Assembly: GCF_900115345.1 (NCBI RefSeq)
Contig: NZ_FOWC01000015.1
Coordinates: 1 to 64,000 of the forward strand
Length of the DNA stretch: 64,000 bases
Direction of reading: 5' to 3'
DNA from: Amycolatopsis rubida
GTDB taxonomy: Bacteria > Actinomycetota > Actinomycetes > Mycobacteriales > Pseudonocardiaceae
The first letter of the stretch is position 1, and each line of letters opens with the position of its first letter. A program made the position numbers and the translations under genes. Below are positions 36,517 through 45,099 of the stretch, one piece after another. A model generated the notes under the pieces. That model saw only the letters and a list, made by a program, of their open reading frames with translations. It ran no database searches and was not told the DNA's origin.

Positions 36517-38075
36517 CGCTGCCGGTCCAGAGACGGGAAGGCCGGCGCGGTCCGCTGGGTCGCCACCCATACGGCCTTGGACTGGGTGAATTCCTCGACC
36601 ACGCCCCGGCCGCTGGCCCGGCCCCAGCCGGAGGACTTGAACCCGCCGAACGGGGCCGATGGATGGCCGACCTTGTAGCAGTTGACGTAGCACGTTCCGG
36701 CCTGGATCGCCGAGGCGAACCGGTGGGCACGGGCGACGTCGCGGGTCCAGACCGCACTCGCGAGGCCGAATTCGGTGCCGTTGGCACGGGCGAGCGCCTC
36801 GTTCTCGTCGGAGAACGTGTCGATCGCCAGTACCGGACCGAAGACCTCGGTGTGTTCCAGCGAGTGGTCCGCGGCGACCCCGTCGAGCAACACCGGCGTG
36901 CACCAGTTCCCGGTGCGCATCGGGCCGGTCGCGATGCCCGCGGGCAGCGGCAGGTCCGCAAGCTGCCGGGCGCCCTCGGCGACTCCGAGCGCGACGAGTT
37001 CCCGCACCCGCTCGTACTGTGCTCTGTGCACGATCGGGCCGAGTTCGGTCTCCGGATCGAGCGGGTCGCCCACCCGCAGTACCCGCGCCCCCGCCACGAT
37101 CCGGTCGAGGAGCTTGTCCCGGATGCTGTCCTGCACGAGCAATCGTGAACCGGCCTGGCAGGACTGCCCGGTGCCGGAGAAGACGGCACTCAGCGCTCCC
37201 GCCGCGGCGTCGTCGAGGCCGGCATCGGCGAAGACCACGTTCGCGCTCTTTCCGCCGAGTTCGAGAATGCTCGGGATTCCAGCCGCGGCGGAGGCGGACG
37301 CGACCGCGCGCCCCGTGCCTACCGACCCGATGAACACGACCTTGCCGACCCGCCGATCGGTGGTGAGCGCGGCGCCGACGGTGGCGCCGAGCCCGGGAGC
37401 CGCGACGAAGGCGCCGAGCGGCAGCCCGGCCTCGTGCAGGATCTGGGCGAACCGGATCGTGCTCGCCGGGGTGAACTCACTCGGCTTCACCACCACCGCG
37501 TTGCCCGCGGCCAGCGCCGGCAGTCCGTTCGCGGCGGCAGTCAGCAGCGGCGCGTTCCACGGTGTCACGGCGACGATCACGCCGAAGGGCTGCAACAGGC
37601 TGTAGGCATGCCAGCTGCCGGCGCCGCCGAGGGTTTCCCCGTTGATGCGCTCGGCCCATCCCCCGTAGAACTTCAGCATCGTCACGACCGCACGCAGCTC
37701 CGCCGTCGTATCCCGCAAGGGCTTCCCGGTGGTCAAGGTCTCCAGCCGGGCCAGGTCACCGGCGCGGGCCTCGACCAGCTGTGCCGCGGTGCGCAGCGCG
37801 TCGGCGCGGCCGGCCGGACCCAGCGCCGTCCAGCGCGCGAACCCCTCGACCGCGGCGGCGAGCGCGAGGTCCGCGCCTTCCCGTCCGGGATCCGGCCACT
37901 CGGTCACCAGCGCGTGCGAGGTCGGGTCGTGCAACGGGAATCGGTCACCGCGTCCGGGATGGACCTGCTGCCCCGAGCAGATCCCGATCCCGCCGGGCAC
38001 TTCCCGCTCCAGTGCGTGCCGGACCATCGCCGCCCGGTCGTCGCCGCTCAGCGGGCGGTCCACAGTGGAGGTCAT
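36513..38075 (-). CDS. NAD(P)-dependent aldehyde dehydrogenase
   Basis: An aldehyde dehydrogenase of 520 residues. The general base Glu272 (ELGGKS) and the nucleophile Cys306 (GQSCQAGSR) are present, as are TPWNAPL, VVKPSEFTP and the C-terminal FGGFKSSGWGR. The first 50 residues lie before the usual ALDH start and resemble no known domain. It overlaps the HIBADH-type gene by one base (TGATG) and the M20 gene by four. It belongs to the broad group of betaine/aminobutyraldehyde-type ALDHs; the exact aldehyde is not identifiable. Confidence 0.9.
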   Translation of the reverse strand: MTSTVDRPLSGDDRAAMVRHALEREVPGGIGICSGQQVHPGRGDRFPLHDPTSHALVTEWPDPGREGADLALAAAVEGFARWTALGPAGRADALRTAAQLVEARAGDLARLETLTTGKPLRDTTAELRAVVTMLKFYGGWAERINGETLGGAGSWHAYSLLQPFGVIVAVTPWNAPLLTAAANGLPALAAGNAVVVKPSEFTPASTIRFAQILHEAGLPLGAFVAAPGLGATVGAALTTDRRVGKVVFIGSVGTGRAVASASAAAGIPSILELGGKSANVVFADAGLDDAAAGALSAVFSGTGQSCQAGSRLLVQDSIRDKLLDRIVAGARVLRVGDPLDPETELGPIVHRAQYERVRELVALGVAEGARQLADLPLPAGIATGPMRTGNWCTPVLLDGVAADHSLEHTEVFGPVLAIDTFSDENEALARANGTEFGLASAVWTRDVARAHRFASAIQAGTCYVNCYKVGHPSAPFGGFKSSGWGRASGRGVVEEFTQSKAVWVATQRTAPAFPSLDRQR

Positions 38076-39025
38076 CAGTCGTTGCCTTCCTGGTCGGGTG
38101 CGGCATCCGGGCGCAGAGCTGCCGAGGAGAGGCAGTCGGTCGCGCTCGTGAACGCCGAGGGCGCGAGATTGCAGTCCGTTTCCGGTCCGAGCTGGGCGAG
38201 AGCGCGGTCCCACGCTTGCTTGCTCGCGCTGAGCACGCTCGGCCGGGCGCCCGCCGCGGTCGCGACGTCGATCCCGAGCGCGACGTCGCGAGCCATGAGG
38301 CCGACGGTGAAGCCGCCGACGAGTTCTCCCTTGAGGATCGCGCCCTCGAAGTTGACCTGGCTCACCGCGCTCCGGCCGGATCCGGTGTTGAGCGCCGTCA
38401 TCGCTTGCGGGAGGTCGATTCCATACGCCGCGAGCACGTCGACGGCCTCCGCGACGGAAGCAATGTTGACGGCGCACAACATGTTGTTCAGCAGTTTGAC
38501 GATGTTCCCGGAACCGGCGGGCCCGAGATGACTCCACTGTTTCGTCAAGATCGACAGCACGGCGGCGGCGGAATCCACCGCGGCGTCGGTCCCGCCGGCG
38601 AATGCGGTGAGAGCGCCCGACCAGGCTCCGGTCCGGCCTCCGGACACCGGAGCGTCGACGAAGGCGACCCCCGCCTCCGCGCACCGGGCGGCCATTTCCC
38701 TGCTGGTACCGGGGTCCGAGGTGGTGGTATCGACGATCACCCGCGGTCGTGCGCCCTCCAGCAGTTCGGGCACCACGGACCGGACGGCGCCGGCGCCAGG
38801 CAGCGAAAGCACGACTTGCTCGGCGGCCAGCACCGGCAACTGTGCTACGCACCCGATGCCGTTGCCGCCCGCCTCGGCGACCGCGGCCGCGTCGAGGTCA
38901 TAGCCGGTGACCCGCCATCCTGCTTGATCGAGGGTCACCGCCATGCCGAGCCCCATGTTCCCCAGCCCGACGACGCCGACGCTTGCGGTCTTCCCGGCGG
39001 GCAGGTTGTCCTGATTGCGGTACAC
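38075..39025 (-). CDS. 3-hydroxyisobutyrate dehydrogenase-family oxidoreductase
   Basis: A 316-residue beta-hydroxyacid dehydrogenase (6-phosphogluconate/HIBADH superfamily). The dinucleotide motif GVVGLGNMGLGMA is at the N-terminus; FVDAPVSGG and the catalytic Lys177 in GSGNIVKLLNN are typical. It could reduce or oxidise a beta-hydroxy acid such as tartronate semialdehyde or 3-hydroxyisobutyrate. It starts with GTG. It lies between the membrane-protein gene and the ALDH gene on the same strand, so an alcohol-to-aldehyde-to-acid sequence is plausible. Confidence 0.88.
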   Translation of the reverse strand: MYRNQDNLPAGKTASVGVVGLGNMGLGMAVTLDQAGWRVTGYDLDAAAVAEAGGNGIGCVAQLPVLAAEQVVLSLPGAGAVRSVVPELLEGARPRVIVDTTTSDPGTSREMAARCAEAGVAFVDAPVSGGRTGAWSGALTAFAGGTDAAVDSAAAVLSILTKQWSHLGPAGSGNIVKLLNNMLCAVNIASVAEAVDVLAAYGIDLPQAMTALNTGSGRSAVSQVNFEGAILKGELVGGFTVGLMARDVALGIDVATAAGARPSVLSASKQAWDRALAQLGPETDCNLAPSAFTSATDCLSSAALRPDAAPDQEGND

Positions 39026-39050
39026 AATGCTCCTTTGTGGATGGTCCGGG

Positions 39051-40376
39051 TCACCGGACGAACAGATCGGCGACGACCGCGGCCAGCAGGAATGTGGCGG
39101 TGAACGAGGTGAGAGCGACGAGCACGACGCGCCAGCTGAGCCTCTTGAGCGCGGCCCGCTCCTTGCCCAGCGACAGCCCGGCCAGCGCGAGCACCGGCGT
39201 CACCAGCGACAGGAAACTGATCCCCGAGACGAGTTCGGCGACGAGTCCGGAAACCGGGCTGAACGGTGCGGCCACCAGAATCCCGGTCACCACCGTGGTC
39301 GCCAGCACGGGAATCCTGGGCGCGATCTTGCTGAGCGCGAACGCTCCGTAGGTCACGAGGGCCAGCAGTACCAGCGCGAGAACCGTCTGCATGCTGATCT
39401 TGCCGGTGCTGATCGTGTTCGCCAGCCCCATCAGAACGACGAAAACCAGCAGAACGACAGGCATCCGCCGAAGATCCTTGGTCACGCTCACCTCGGATGC
39501 CGCCGGAGTCCGGCCGGCCGCCTCAGGGGTGGCGGGGTTTCTTCCCCCGCCGGTGCCTGCCGCGACGAGCGGGCCGTCGGCCACGAGGCGCTCGCGCACC
39601 CGGAACAGCCGGCACCACCAGCGATACATCCGCTCGGCGAGGGGCAGCGCCACGAAACAGGTGACGAAGGTGCCGATGGTTTGCGTCATCAGGTTCGAAG
39701 CCGAGGCGAAGGCGAGAATCTGGCTCTCCATCCCGGGATGCGAGGTCGCGATCGCCGCCGACGCCGCGGCCATCATCGAGCCGGAGCCGACACCCGCGCC
39801 CATCGCCAGTGCGAGCGGATGAAGCCAGCCGATCGAGCCGAGATATCCGGCGAGCACGGTGAGATACAGCGCGCCGAACACCGATCCGAAGACGTAAACC
39901 CCCAGCGTTCCACGGTATTCCGACGACGCGGCGCCGTAGCGTTCGGCGGTGTAGGCGAGATTCGCCTCCCGGTCGATGGAATAGGTCGCGCCGATCGACG
40001 CCCGGCCCATCCGCAGCACGACGGCGACCGGCAGCGCGAGGATCACCGTACCGAACAGATGCGCCACTTCCTGGAGAGCGAGGACCCAGGTCACGTCCTT
40101 CAGTTCGGTGAGCGAACCGCCGACGGTGACGCCGACGAGAACCAGGAAGACCATGATACCGACCGACACCAGGTCAAGCGCTTTCCGCTGCAGCTCGGCG
40201 GAAACGGGCCGGATCCGCTGAAAGCTGAGCGCGCCACCGAGCAGAATTGCCCAGATGATCGGGAAAAGAATTAATTTGCCGGGCCCGAGCGAAATCGACC
40301 GAGTGCCCACAATTTCGGCGAGCGCAGTGATGGCGGCGGCCACAAGAACAGTCGGTAAAAAGGCATTCTTGAGCAT
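39051..40376 (-). CDS. Polytopic membrane protein, probable transporter (possibly DUF3100)
   Basis: A 441-residue protein with about ten to eleven hydrophobic helices in two blocks, separated by a hydrophilic loop at roughly 250-300 (ERLVADGPLVAAGTGGGRNP). Gly/Ala/Ser-rich stretches such as LALAMGAGVGSGSMMAAASA resemble substrate-path helices of carboxylate transporters. The layout fits the DUF3100 group of putative transporters, but I cannot confirm it by eye. Its place at the head of the HIBADH/ALDH/M20 operon, just after the RpiR gene, suggests uptake of the compound those enzymes process. Confidence 0.72.
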   Translation of the reverse strand: MLKNAFLPTVLVAAAITALAEIVGTRSISLGPGKLILFPIIWAILLGGALSFQRIRPVSAELQRKALDLVSVGIMVFLVLVGVTVGGSLTELKDVTWVLALQEVAHLFGTVILALPVAVVLRMGRASIGATYSIDREANLAYTAERYGAASSEYRGTLGVYVFGSVFGALYLTVLAGYLGSIGWLHPLALAMGAGVGSGSMMAAASAAIATSHPGMESQILAFASASNLMTQTIGTFVTCFVALPLAERMYRWWCRLFRVRERLVADGPLVAAGTGGGRNPATPEAAGRTPAASEVSVTKDLRRMPVVLLVFVVLMGLANTISTGKISMQTVLALVLLALVTYGAFALSKIAPRIPVLATTVVTGILVAAPFSPVSGLVAELVSGISFLSLVTPVLALAGLSLGKERAALKRLSWRVVLVALTSFTATFLLAAVVADLFVR

Positions 40377-40451
40377 AAGACACCTCGCTGTACAAGGTAA
40401 ATCGACGTGCCTGACGTCGAGAAAGCCGACCGCCATCCGGGCGGCGGGCAG

Positions 40452-41321
40452 TTACGAGGATTCGTACGTTTGCAGGATCTCCCAGGACTGCTGTGCCGCG
40501 GCTAGCTGTTCCCGGGTGCGATCGACGTCGACGTTCGCCAACCCGTCGACGATGCCGTACATGAGCGAGGTCGCCGCAGTGACTGACTGGAAGAAGGAAA
40601 CACCTTCGCTTGGTACGACCAGAATGTGATCCGCGAGTTCGGCGAACGGACCGCGGCGCAGATCCGTGACAGCTATGACGCGCGCCCCGCGATGCCTGGC
40701 CAGCCGAGCCGACCTGACGAGGTCGCCGATGGGGCGCCAGGCGGTGAGCACGACCAACGTGTCCTCCGGGCCGAAGCCCGTCAGCGCCGCCGAGAGATGT
40801 ACCGCACCCCTGGTCTCGGCAGTGATCGGGTATCCGAGAGCGGAACCGAGATGGGCCAGCACCTGACCGGGCGCGGCGAAAGTCCCCGTGGCGGCAACGA
40901 CCACCCGGGCGGAGCCCGCGATCCGCCTGATGACCGCGTCGATCTCGGCGGGCTCGACGGACTCCAGCGCGTCCTTGAGATTCTGGATGTCCTGCTGGAA
41001 GGCGGAATGCCCGGGCCCGAGCGGCCCCTTCCGGCGGGTTTGGAAAGTCTCCTCCGACGTGAGCGACGCCAGATACTTGGCTCGCAGCTCACGCTGGAGT
41101 GCGGGCCATCCCTCGAAACCCAGTGCCTGGGCGCATCGCACGACGCTGCTCGGGTTCACCTGGGCACGCGAGGCGATATCACCGACCTCGCCGTACGACG
41201 CGATCTTGGGATTGGTGATCAGCGTCTGCAGAACCCGGTCGAGTGCGGGCGACAGCCCTTTGTGAGGGCGCAGCGCCTCAAGCCACACAGCAACGTTGCG
41301 GGGTTCCATGGCTGCAACCAT
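40452..41321 (-). CDS. RpiR/MurR-family transcriptional regulator
   Basis: A 289-residue regulator with an N-terminal RpiR helix-turn-helix (IASRAQVNPSSVVRCAQALG) and a C-terminal SIS domain (VVVAATGTFAAPGQVLAHLG, LTAWRPIGDLVRSARLARHR, RVIAVTDLRRGPFAELADH). SIS domains in this family usually bind phosphosugars, but amino-acid and acid ligands are known. An ATG at 41309 is an alternative start four codons in. A palindrome (41325-41344) lies directly upstream. The transporter/dehydrogenase operon follows 75 bases downstream on the same strand and is the likely target. Confidence 0.88.
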   Translation of the reverse strand: MVAAMEPRNVAVWLEALRPHKGLSPALDRVLQTLITNPKIASYGEVGDIASRAQVNPSSVVRCAQALGFEGWPALQRELRAKYLASLTSEETFQTRRKGPLGPGHSAFQQDIQNLKDALESVEPAEIDAVIRRIAGSARVVVAATGTFAAPGQVLAHLGSALGYPITAETRGAVHLSAALTGFGPEDTLVVLTAWRPIGDLVRSARLARHRGARVIAVTDLRRGPFAELADHILVVPSEGVSFFQSVTAATSLMYGIVDGLANVDVDRTREQLAAAQQSWEILQTYESS

Positions 41322-41324
41322 AGG

Positions 41325-41344
41325 TGCAGAAAATCAAATCTGCA
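41325..41344. promoter_or_regulatory. Candidate RpiR operator
   Basis: A perfect inverted repeat TGCAGA-N8-TCTGCA lies three bases upstream of the RpiR start codon, in an AT-rich patch. The place and spacing suggest autoregulation. Confidence 0.5.
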
Positions 41345-41699
41345 ACTGTTCGTGCAAGATCGGTGAGTCTCCGGCCATGGGGCGGTGCCGGATCGCGGCA
41401 TCACGCTGATGCTTGCGAGTGCCCGGCACGAAGGGCTCGGGCATCCGGGCACTGCGTCGCAGGACCCGCTGCCGCGCTATGCGAAGGACCTTCCAGCGAT
41501 ACCGCCAGCCGGCCGGAAGCCGGCACGCCCTGAGCTCCGCCCGGTTGCCCGGGACGGAAAGATCCGGCTTGGAGCTCGCCGGCATCGGGCCGATCCGCGC
41601 TGGCCTGATCACGAGGGCCGCGGCAGAAGGACGTGCGGTCGCGCGCACCGCTGCCGGTTGACATCGTGTCCAGCGGGAGCCTAGCCTCCTCCACTCAAA
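41345..41699. other. Intergenic stretch, no supported gene
   Basis: Lies between the divergent RpiR gene and the LacI-regulated 41796 gene. Only low-complexity frames are seen. The promoter for 41796 is expected near its 3' end, beside the palindrome at 41700-41717. Confidence 0.45.
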
Positions 41700-41717
41700 T
41701 GCAAAAACCCTTTTTCA
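41700..41717. promoter_or_regulatory. LacI-family operator A
   Basis: TGCAAAAACCCTTTTTCA, the most divergent of six related 18-bp palindromes in this window. It lies about 80 bp upstream of the 3-hydroxyacyl-CoA-dehydrogenase-like gene at 41796. Confidence 0.55.
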
Positions 41718-41795
41718 AGGCTGGGCAGCGACTGCTCCGGTGGCGCGGTGCGGCTGCCCGCTCCCGGGGGGTATTGAGCTGACCGGAGGTGGAAC

Positions 41796-42650
41796 ATGCG
41801 TGTCGTCGTCCTCGGCACTGGGCGGATGGCGGTCGGCATTGCCGCCGCGGCCGCCGGGGGTTCACACCCCACCACGGTGGTGGGGCGTAACGCGGAACGG
41901 GCTCGTCAGGCTGCGCGGGAGGCAACGACCCGGGCTGGGCGGCCGGTGCACGGCGGCCCGCTCGACGCGTCGGCGATCGGGGTGGCCGACCTGGTGATCG
42001 AGACGATCGTGGAAGACGCCGGGGCCAAAATGGACGTTCTCCGGCTCGTCGGCGAGCTGGGCGGGCCGGGGCTGCTGGTCGCCACGAACACGTCGAGCCT
42101 GTCGCTGACGGAGCTGTCCGCGGTGCTCGACCGTCCGGAGCGTTTCTTCGGCCTGCACTTTCTCAATCCGGCGGACCGGACCTGTCTCGTCGAGGTCGCC
42201 GGCGGCGCCTCGACCTCGGCCGGGGCGCTCGACGCGGCAGCGGCCTTCGTCGAGTCGATGGGGAAGCACCCGATCCGGGTCAACGCGGAGGTGAAAGGCT
42301 TCGTCTGGAACCGGATCCAGTTCGCCGTCTTCCGGGAATGCTTGTCCCTGCTGGAACACGGCGTGGCCGACGCTGCCGACATCGATCTGGCCGTCAGTGC
42401 CGGGCTGGCACCGCGCTGGATGGCGATCGGGCCGCTGGGGACCGCTGATCTCGGCGGCCTCGGCACCTTCGTCCGGGTTTCCGGCCAGCTGTTCCCGGAA
42501 CTGTCCAACGCCGCCGAGGTGCCCGGGTCGGTGGTCGCCGGCGAGGCGCTGCGCCCGCTCGCCGGCGCAGACCGCGCGGAGGTGCTCGAACTCAGGGAAC
42601 GGATGCTCGAAATCGCCGCGCGCGTGGTCAAGGCCAAGGCCGGCCATTGA
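41796..42650 (+). CDS. 3-hydroxyacyl-CoA dehydrogenase-family NAD-dependent oxidoreductase
   Basis: A 284-residue dehydrogenase: an N-terminal Rossmann motif (VVVLGTGRMAVGIAAAAAGG), VIETIVEDAGAKMDVL, then TNTSSLSLTELS and FFGLHFLNPADRTCLVEVAG, where the His is the catalytic base. The C-terminal helical domain begins at KGFVWNRIQFAVFRECLSLL. The size fits single-domain members such as L-gulonate, carnitine and 3-hydroxybutyryl-CoA dehydrogenases, and the FHMPC 5-dehydrogenase of vitamin B6 breakdown. GGAGGTGG precedes the ATG. An operator of the LacI regulon lies upstream. Confidence 0.85.
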   Translation: MRVVVLGTGRMAVGIAAAAAGGSHPTTVVGRNAERARQAAREATTRAGRPVHGGPLDASAIGVADLVIETIVEDAGAKMDVLRLVGELGGPGLLVATNTSSLSLTELSAVLDRPERFFGLHFLNPADRTCLVEVAGGASTSAGALDAAAAFVESMGKHPIRVNAEVKGFVWNRIQFAVFRECLSLLEHGVADAADIDLAVSAGLAPRWMAIGPLGTADLGGLGTFVRVSGQLFPELSNAAEVPGSVVAGEALRPLAGADRAEVLELRERMLEIAARVVKAKAGH

Positions 42651-42651
42651 C

Positions 42652-42669
42652 TGCAAAATCGCTTTTGCA
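42652..42669. promoter_or_regulatory. LacI-family operator B
   Basis: TGCAAAATCGCTTTTGCA is an almost perfect palindrome directly between the stop of the upstream gene and the ATG at 42682. Although the two genes are only 31 bp apart, this site implies separate control or a second promoter. Confidence 0.75.
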
Positions 42670-42681
42670 TAGGATGTGCCC

Positions 42682-43764
42682 ATGGTAGAGTTCAGACACC
42701 CTCACGTCGTCCCGCCGCTGAGTGCGGACGGCCCGATTCACGTGCTGGTCGCCGGCGTGCCCTACAGCTACAGCAAGCCCTTTCCCGACGGCACCTGGCT
42801 GACCGAGCGGCACCGCGAGGCGATCCAGTCGGTGTCACCGCGGATCAATCTGATGCACATGTCGCGGGACGAGCTCGCATCGGGAGCCGAGCCCGCGTTC
42901 CCGCCGGAGGTGATCCTCACCGAGACCACCGGCACCGCGAGCGAGTGGGACGATTCGGAATGGCTGCGGTTTCTGGTCCGGGGCCGCGACATTCAGCGGC
43001 TCCAGGGACCGAAACTGCGTTGGCTCCAATCCTGCAGCCACGGCATCGAGAAGGTCGCGCCGATTCTGGCGCCGCACGTCACGATGGTCCGGGCGGTCGA
43101 CATCCACAGCGCGGGGCTCGCGGAGAGTGTTCTCGCGGCGATGCTCCTGCACGCCAAGCGCCTGCTGGAGCGGGTCGAGAACCAGCGTGCGCACCGGTGG
43201 GACATGATCGAATACGGCGAGTTGCACGGCAAGACGGCCGTTGTGCTCGGCGCCGGGAGTCTCGGGAACGGATTCGCCAAGCTGGCCCGTGCGTTCGGCA
43301 TGCGGGTGGCCGGCGTCCGGCGCAATCCCGAACCGCATCCGCTGTACGACGAAATGCACGGCGGTGGGCTCGAGGACCTGTTGCCCCGCGCCGATTATCT
43401 GATCGCCGCGCTGCCGAAGACCCCCGAGACCCTCGACCTCGTCACGGCCAAGCAGCTCGCCCTCCTCCCGCCGCACGCCTTCGTGGCCAACATCGGGCGA
43501 GGCGAGGTGCTCAACGAGGCAGACCTCGCCGCGGCGCTGCGCGAGGGGGTCATCGCCGGCGCGTACCTGGATGTCTTCGTGCAGGAGCCGCTCGGCGAAG
43601 ACAGCGAGCTCTGGGACACGCCGAACCTGTTGATCACACCGCACGACGCGCACTTCTCCGCGAGCGTGGGCGATCGCAACGTCGACCTGCTGTGCGAAAA
43701 CCTCCGTCATTACCTCGCCGGGGAGCCTCTGCGCGGGGTACCCGATTTCGAAGCCGGATACTGA
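42682..43764 (+). CDS. D-2-hydroxyacid dehydrogenase-family protein
   Basis: A 360-residue NAD-dependent dehydrogenase of the D-isomer 2-hydroxyacid group. VVLGAGSLGNGFAKLARAFG is the cofactor fold. The catalytic Arg (NIGRGEVLNEADL), Glu (DVFVQEPLGED) and His (TPHDAHFSA) are all present. It is a paralogue of the protein at 55990-57012: both share LVAG at the start, RW-QSCS, and an end in AGY. The ATG at 42682 was preferred to the GTG at 42676 because AGGAT lies 6 bases before it. A flavin monooxygenase gene follows after 9 bases. Confidence 0.87.
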   Translation: MVEFRHPHVVPPLSADGPIHVLVAGVPYSYSKPFPDGTWLTERHREAIQSVSPRINLMHMSRDELASGAEPAFPPEVILTETTGTASEWDDSEWLRFLVRGRDIQRLQGPKLRWLQSCSHGIEKVAPILAPHVTMVRAVDIHSAGLAESVLAAMLLHAKRLLERVENQRAHRWDMIEYGELHGKTAVVLGAGSLGNGFAKLARAFGMRVAGVRRNPEPHPLYDEMHGGGLEDLLPRADYLIAALPKTPETLDLVTAKQLALLPPHAFVANIGRGEVLNEADLAAALREGVIAGAYLDVFVQEPLGEDSELWDTPNLLITPHDAHFSASVGDRNVDLLCENLRHYLAGEPLRGVPDFEAGY

Positions 43765-43773
43765 GGTGCGACC

Positions 43774-44880
43774 GTGACGAAACGGGTTCTCGTGTGCGGC
43801 GCGGGCATCGGCGGCCTCACCGCCGGTCTCCGTTTCCGCCAGCTCGGCTGGGAAGTGCTGTTGTTCGAGCGCGAGCCGGAGATCCGGACCGCCGGCGCGG
43901 GGCTGAACCTGTGGCCGAACGGCGTCCGCATCCTGCGTGAGCTCGGGGTCGGCGAGCAGCTCGCGTCGATTTCGACCTCGCTCAGCCGCTACCGTACCTT
44001 CAGTTCGACGGGCGAGGTTCTCGACGTCCGGGACATCACCGCGTGGTCGGCGCGGTTCGGCGGCGTACTGGCCGGCGTCTACCGGCGCGATCTGAACCGG
44101 ATGCTGGCCGACGCGCTGGGCCGCGAGCGCATTCACCTCGACCATGCGCTGACCGGGGTGGAAGAATCCGCCGACCGGGTCACCTGCCGATTCTCCAACG
44201 GCCGCGTGGTGCACGGTGATGTCCTCATCGGCGCGGACGGAATCCATTCCGTGGTCCGCACGTCGTTGTTCGGCGAGCGCGAATTCAGCTCGGACGGTCT
44301 CGTGCGCTGGCGCGGCCTGTTCGACCTGGCGGACACCGGCATCGACCCGATGGCCGAAGCGGAGGTATGGGGACCGGACGGGCATTTCGGTTATCTGCCG
44401 ATGGGAAAGGGCCGGGCCTATTGGTTCGCGGCAGGGGACGGACTCGTCGACGATGTCGAGGCGTTCTTCGCCCGTTTCGGCGCCTGGGCAGGCAGCCCGG
44501 TGCCGGATCTGCTGCGGGCAACGGACCGGCCGACGATCATCCGGAATGCACTGCACGATTTCGTCAAGCCGCTCAAGGAATGGTGTTCCTCGCGCATTGC
44601 CCTGCTCGGTGACGCCGCGCATCCGATGTTGCCGGGGCTGGCGCAGGGAGCCAACCAGGCACTCGCCGATGTGAGTGCGCTCGGCCGCGCGCTCGAGTCC
44701 GGGAGGGACGTCCCCGCTGCGCTCGCGGCCTACCAGGAGGAACGGATCGCGGCCGTGGAACCGGTGGTCCGGCTGTCCCGGTCGCTGTTCGACTTCGGAA
44801 GCGAAAACCTCGATTCCGAGCTGGGGTCCGGGAATCCGTTGTTCGCGCGTTACGAACGCTATGTCGAAGGGGTGTACTGA
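43774..44880 (+). CDS. FAD-dependent monooxygenase, p-hydroxybenzoate-hydroxylase type
   Basis: A 368-residue group A flavoprotein monooxygenase. The FAD-binding GAGIGGLTAGLRFRQLGWE, the DG motif in VLIGADGIHSVVRTSLFGER and the third motif LLGDAAHPMLPGLAQGANQA are complete. Enzymes of this size hydroxylate aromatic acids or N-heterocycles using NAD(P)H and oxygen, and some (MHPC oxygenase) open a pyridine ring. The GTG start has GAGGTG upstream. It is co-transcribed with the hydroxyacid dehydrogenase under LacI operator B. Confidence 0.88.
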   Translation: MTKRVLVCGAGIGGLTAGLRFRQLGWEVLLFEREPEIRTAGAGLNLWPNGVRILRELGVGEQLASISTSLSRYRTFSSTGEVLDVRDITAWSARFGGVLAGVYRRDLNRMLADALGRERIHLDHALTGVEESADRVTCRFSNGRVVHGDVLIGADGIHSVVRTSLFGEREFSSDGLVRWRGLFDLADTGIDPMAEAEVWGPDGHFGYLPMGKGRAYWFAAGDGLVDDVEAFFARFGAWAGSPVPDLLRATDRPTIIRNALHDFVKPLKEWCSSRIALLGDAAHPMLPGLAQGANQALADVSALGRALESGRDVPAALAAYQEERIAAVEPVVRLSRSLFDFGSENLDSELGSGNPLFARYERYVEGVY

Positions 44881-44917
44881 CCCGGCTCGAAGGCAGGGGA
44901 GGCCGGGAAAGTGACCG

Positions 44918-44946
44918 TTGACACAGTTGGAAAAGCGCTTTACCGT
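44918..44946 (+). promoter_or_regulatory. Sigma-70-type promoter for the NCS1 transporter gene
   Basis: TTGACA (44918-44923) and TACCGT (44941-44946) are separated by 17 bp. LacI operator C fills the spacer and reaches into the -10 box, the classic arrangement for repression by blocking RNA polymerase. The transcript would have a leader of about 145 bases before the ATG at 45100. Confidence 0.6.
44928..44945. promoter_or_regulatory. LacI-family operator C
   Basis: TGGAAAAGCGCTTTACCG contains a near-perfect palindrome centred on CG (GGAAAAGC/GCTTTACC). It lies inside the promoter of the transporter gene. Confidence 0.75.
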
Positions 44947-45099
44947 TGAGTGGTGGGAACAGCGGGCCCCGGTATCGAAGACCTGCGCGGGGATTGCTGC
45001 GGCTGATCAGCCGGCGCGCCACCGGATCGCGGTACCACTGCGATCACTTCCGATTGCTCGCGACCACTGCCCTGTCCAGTCTCCTGGAAATGAAGCCAC

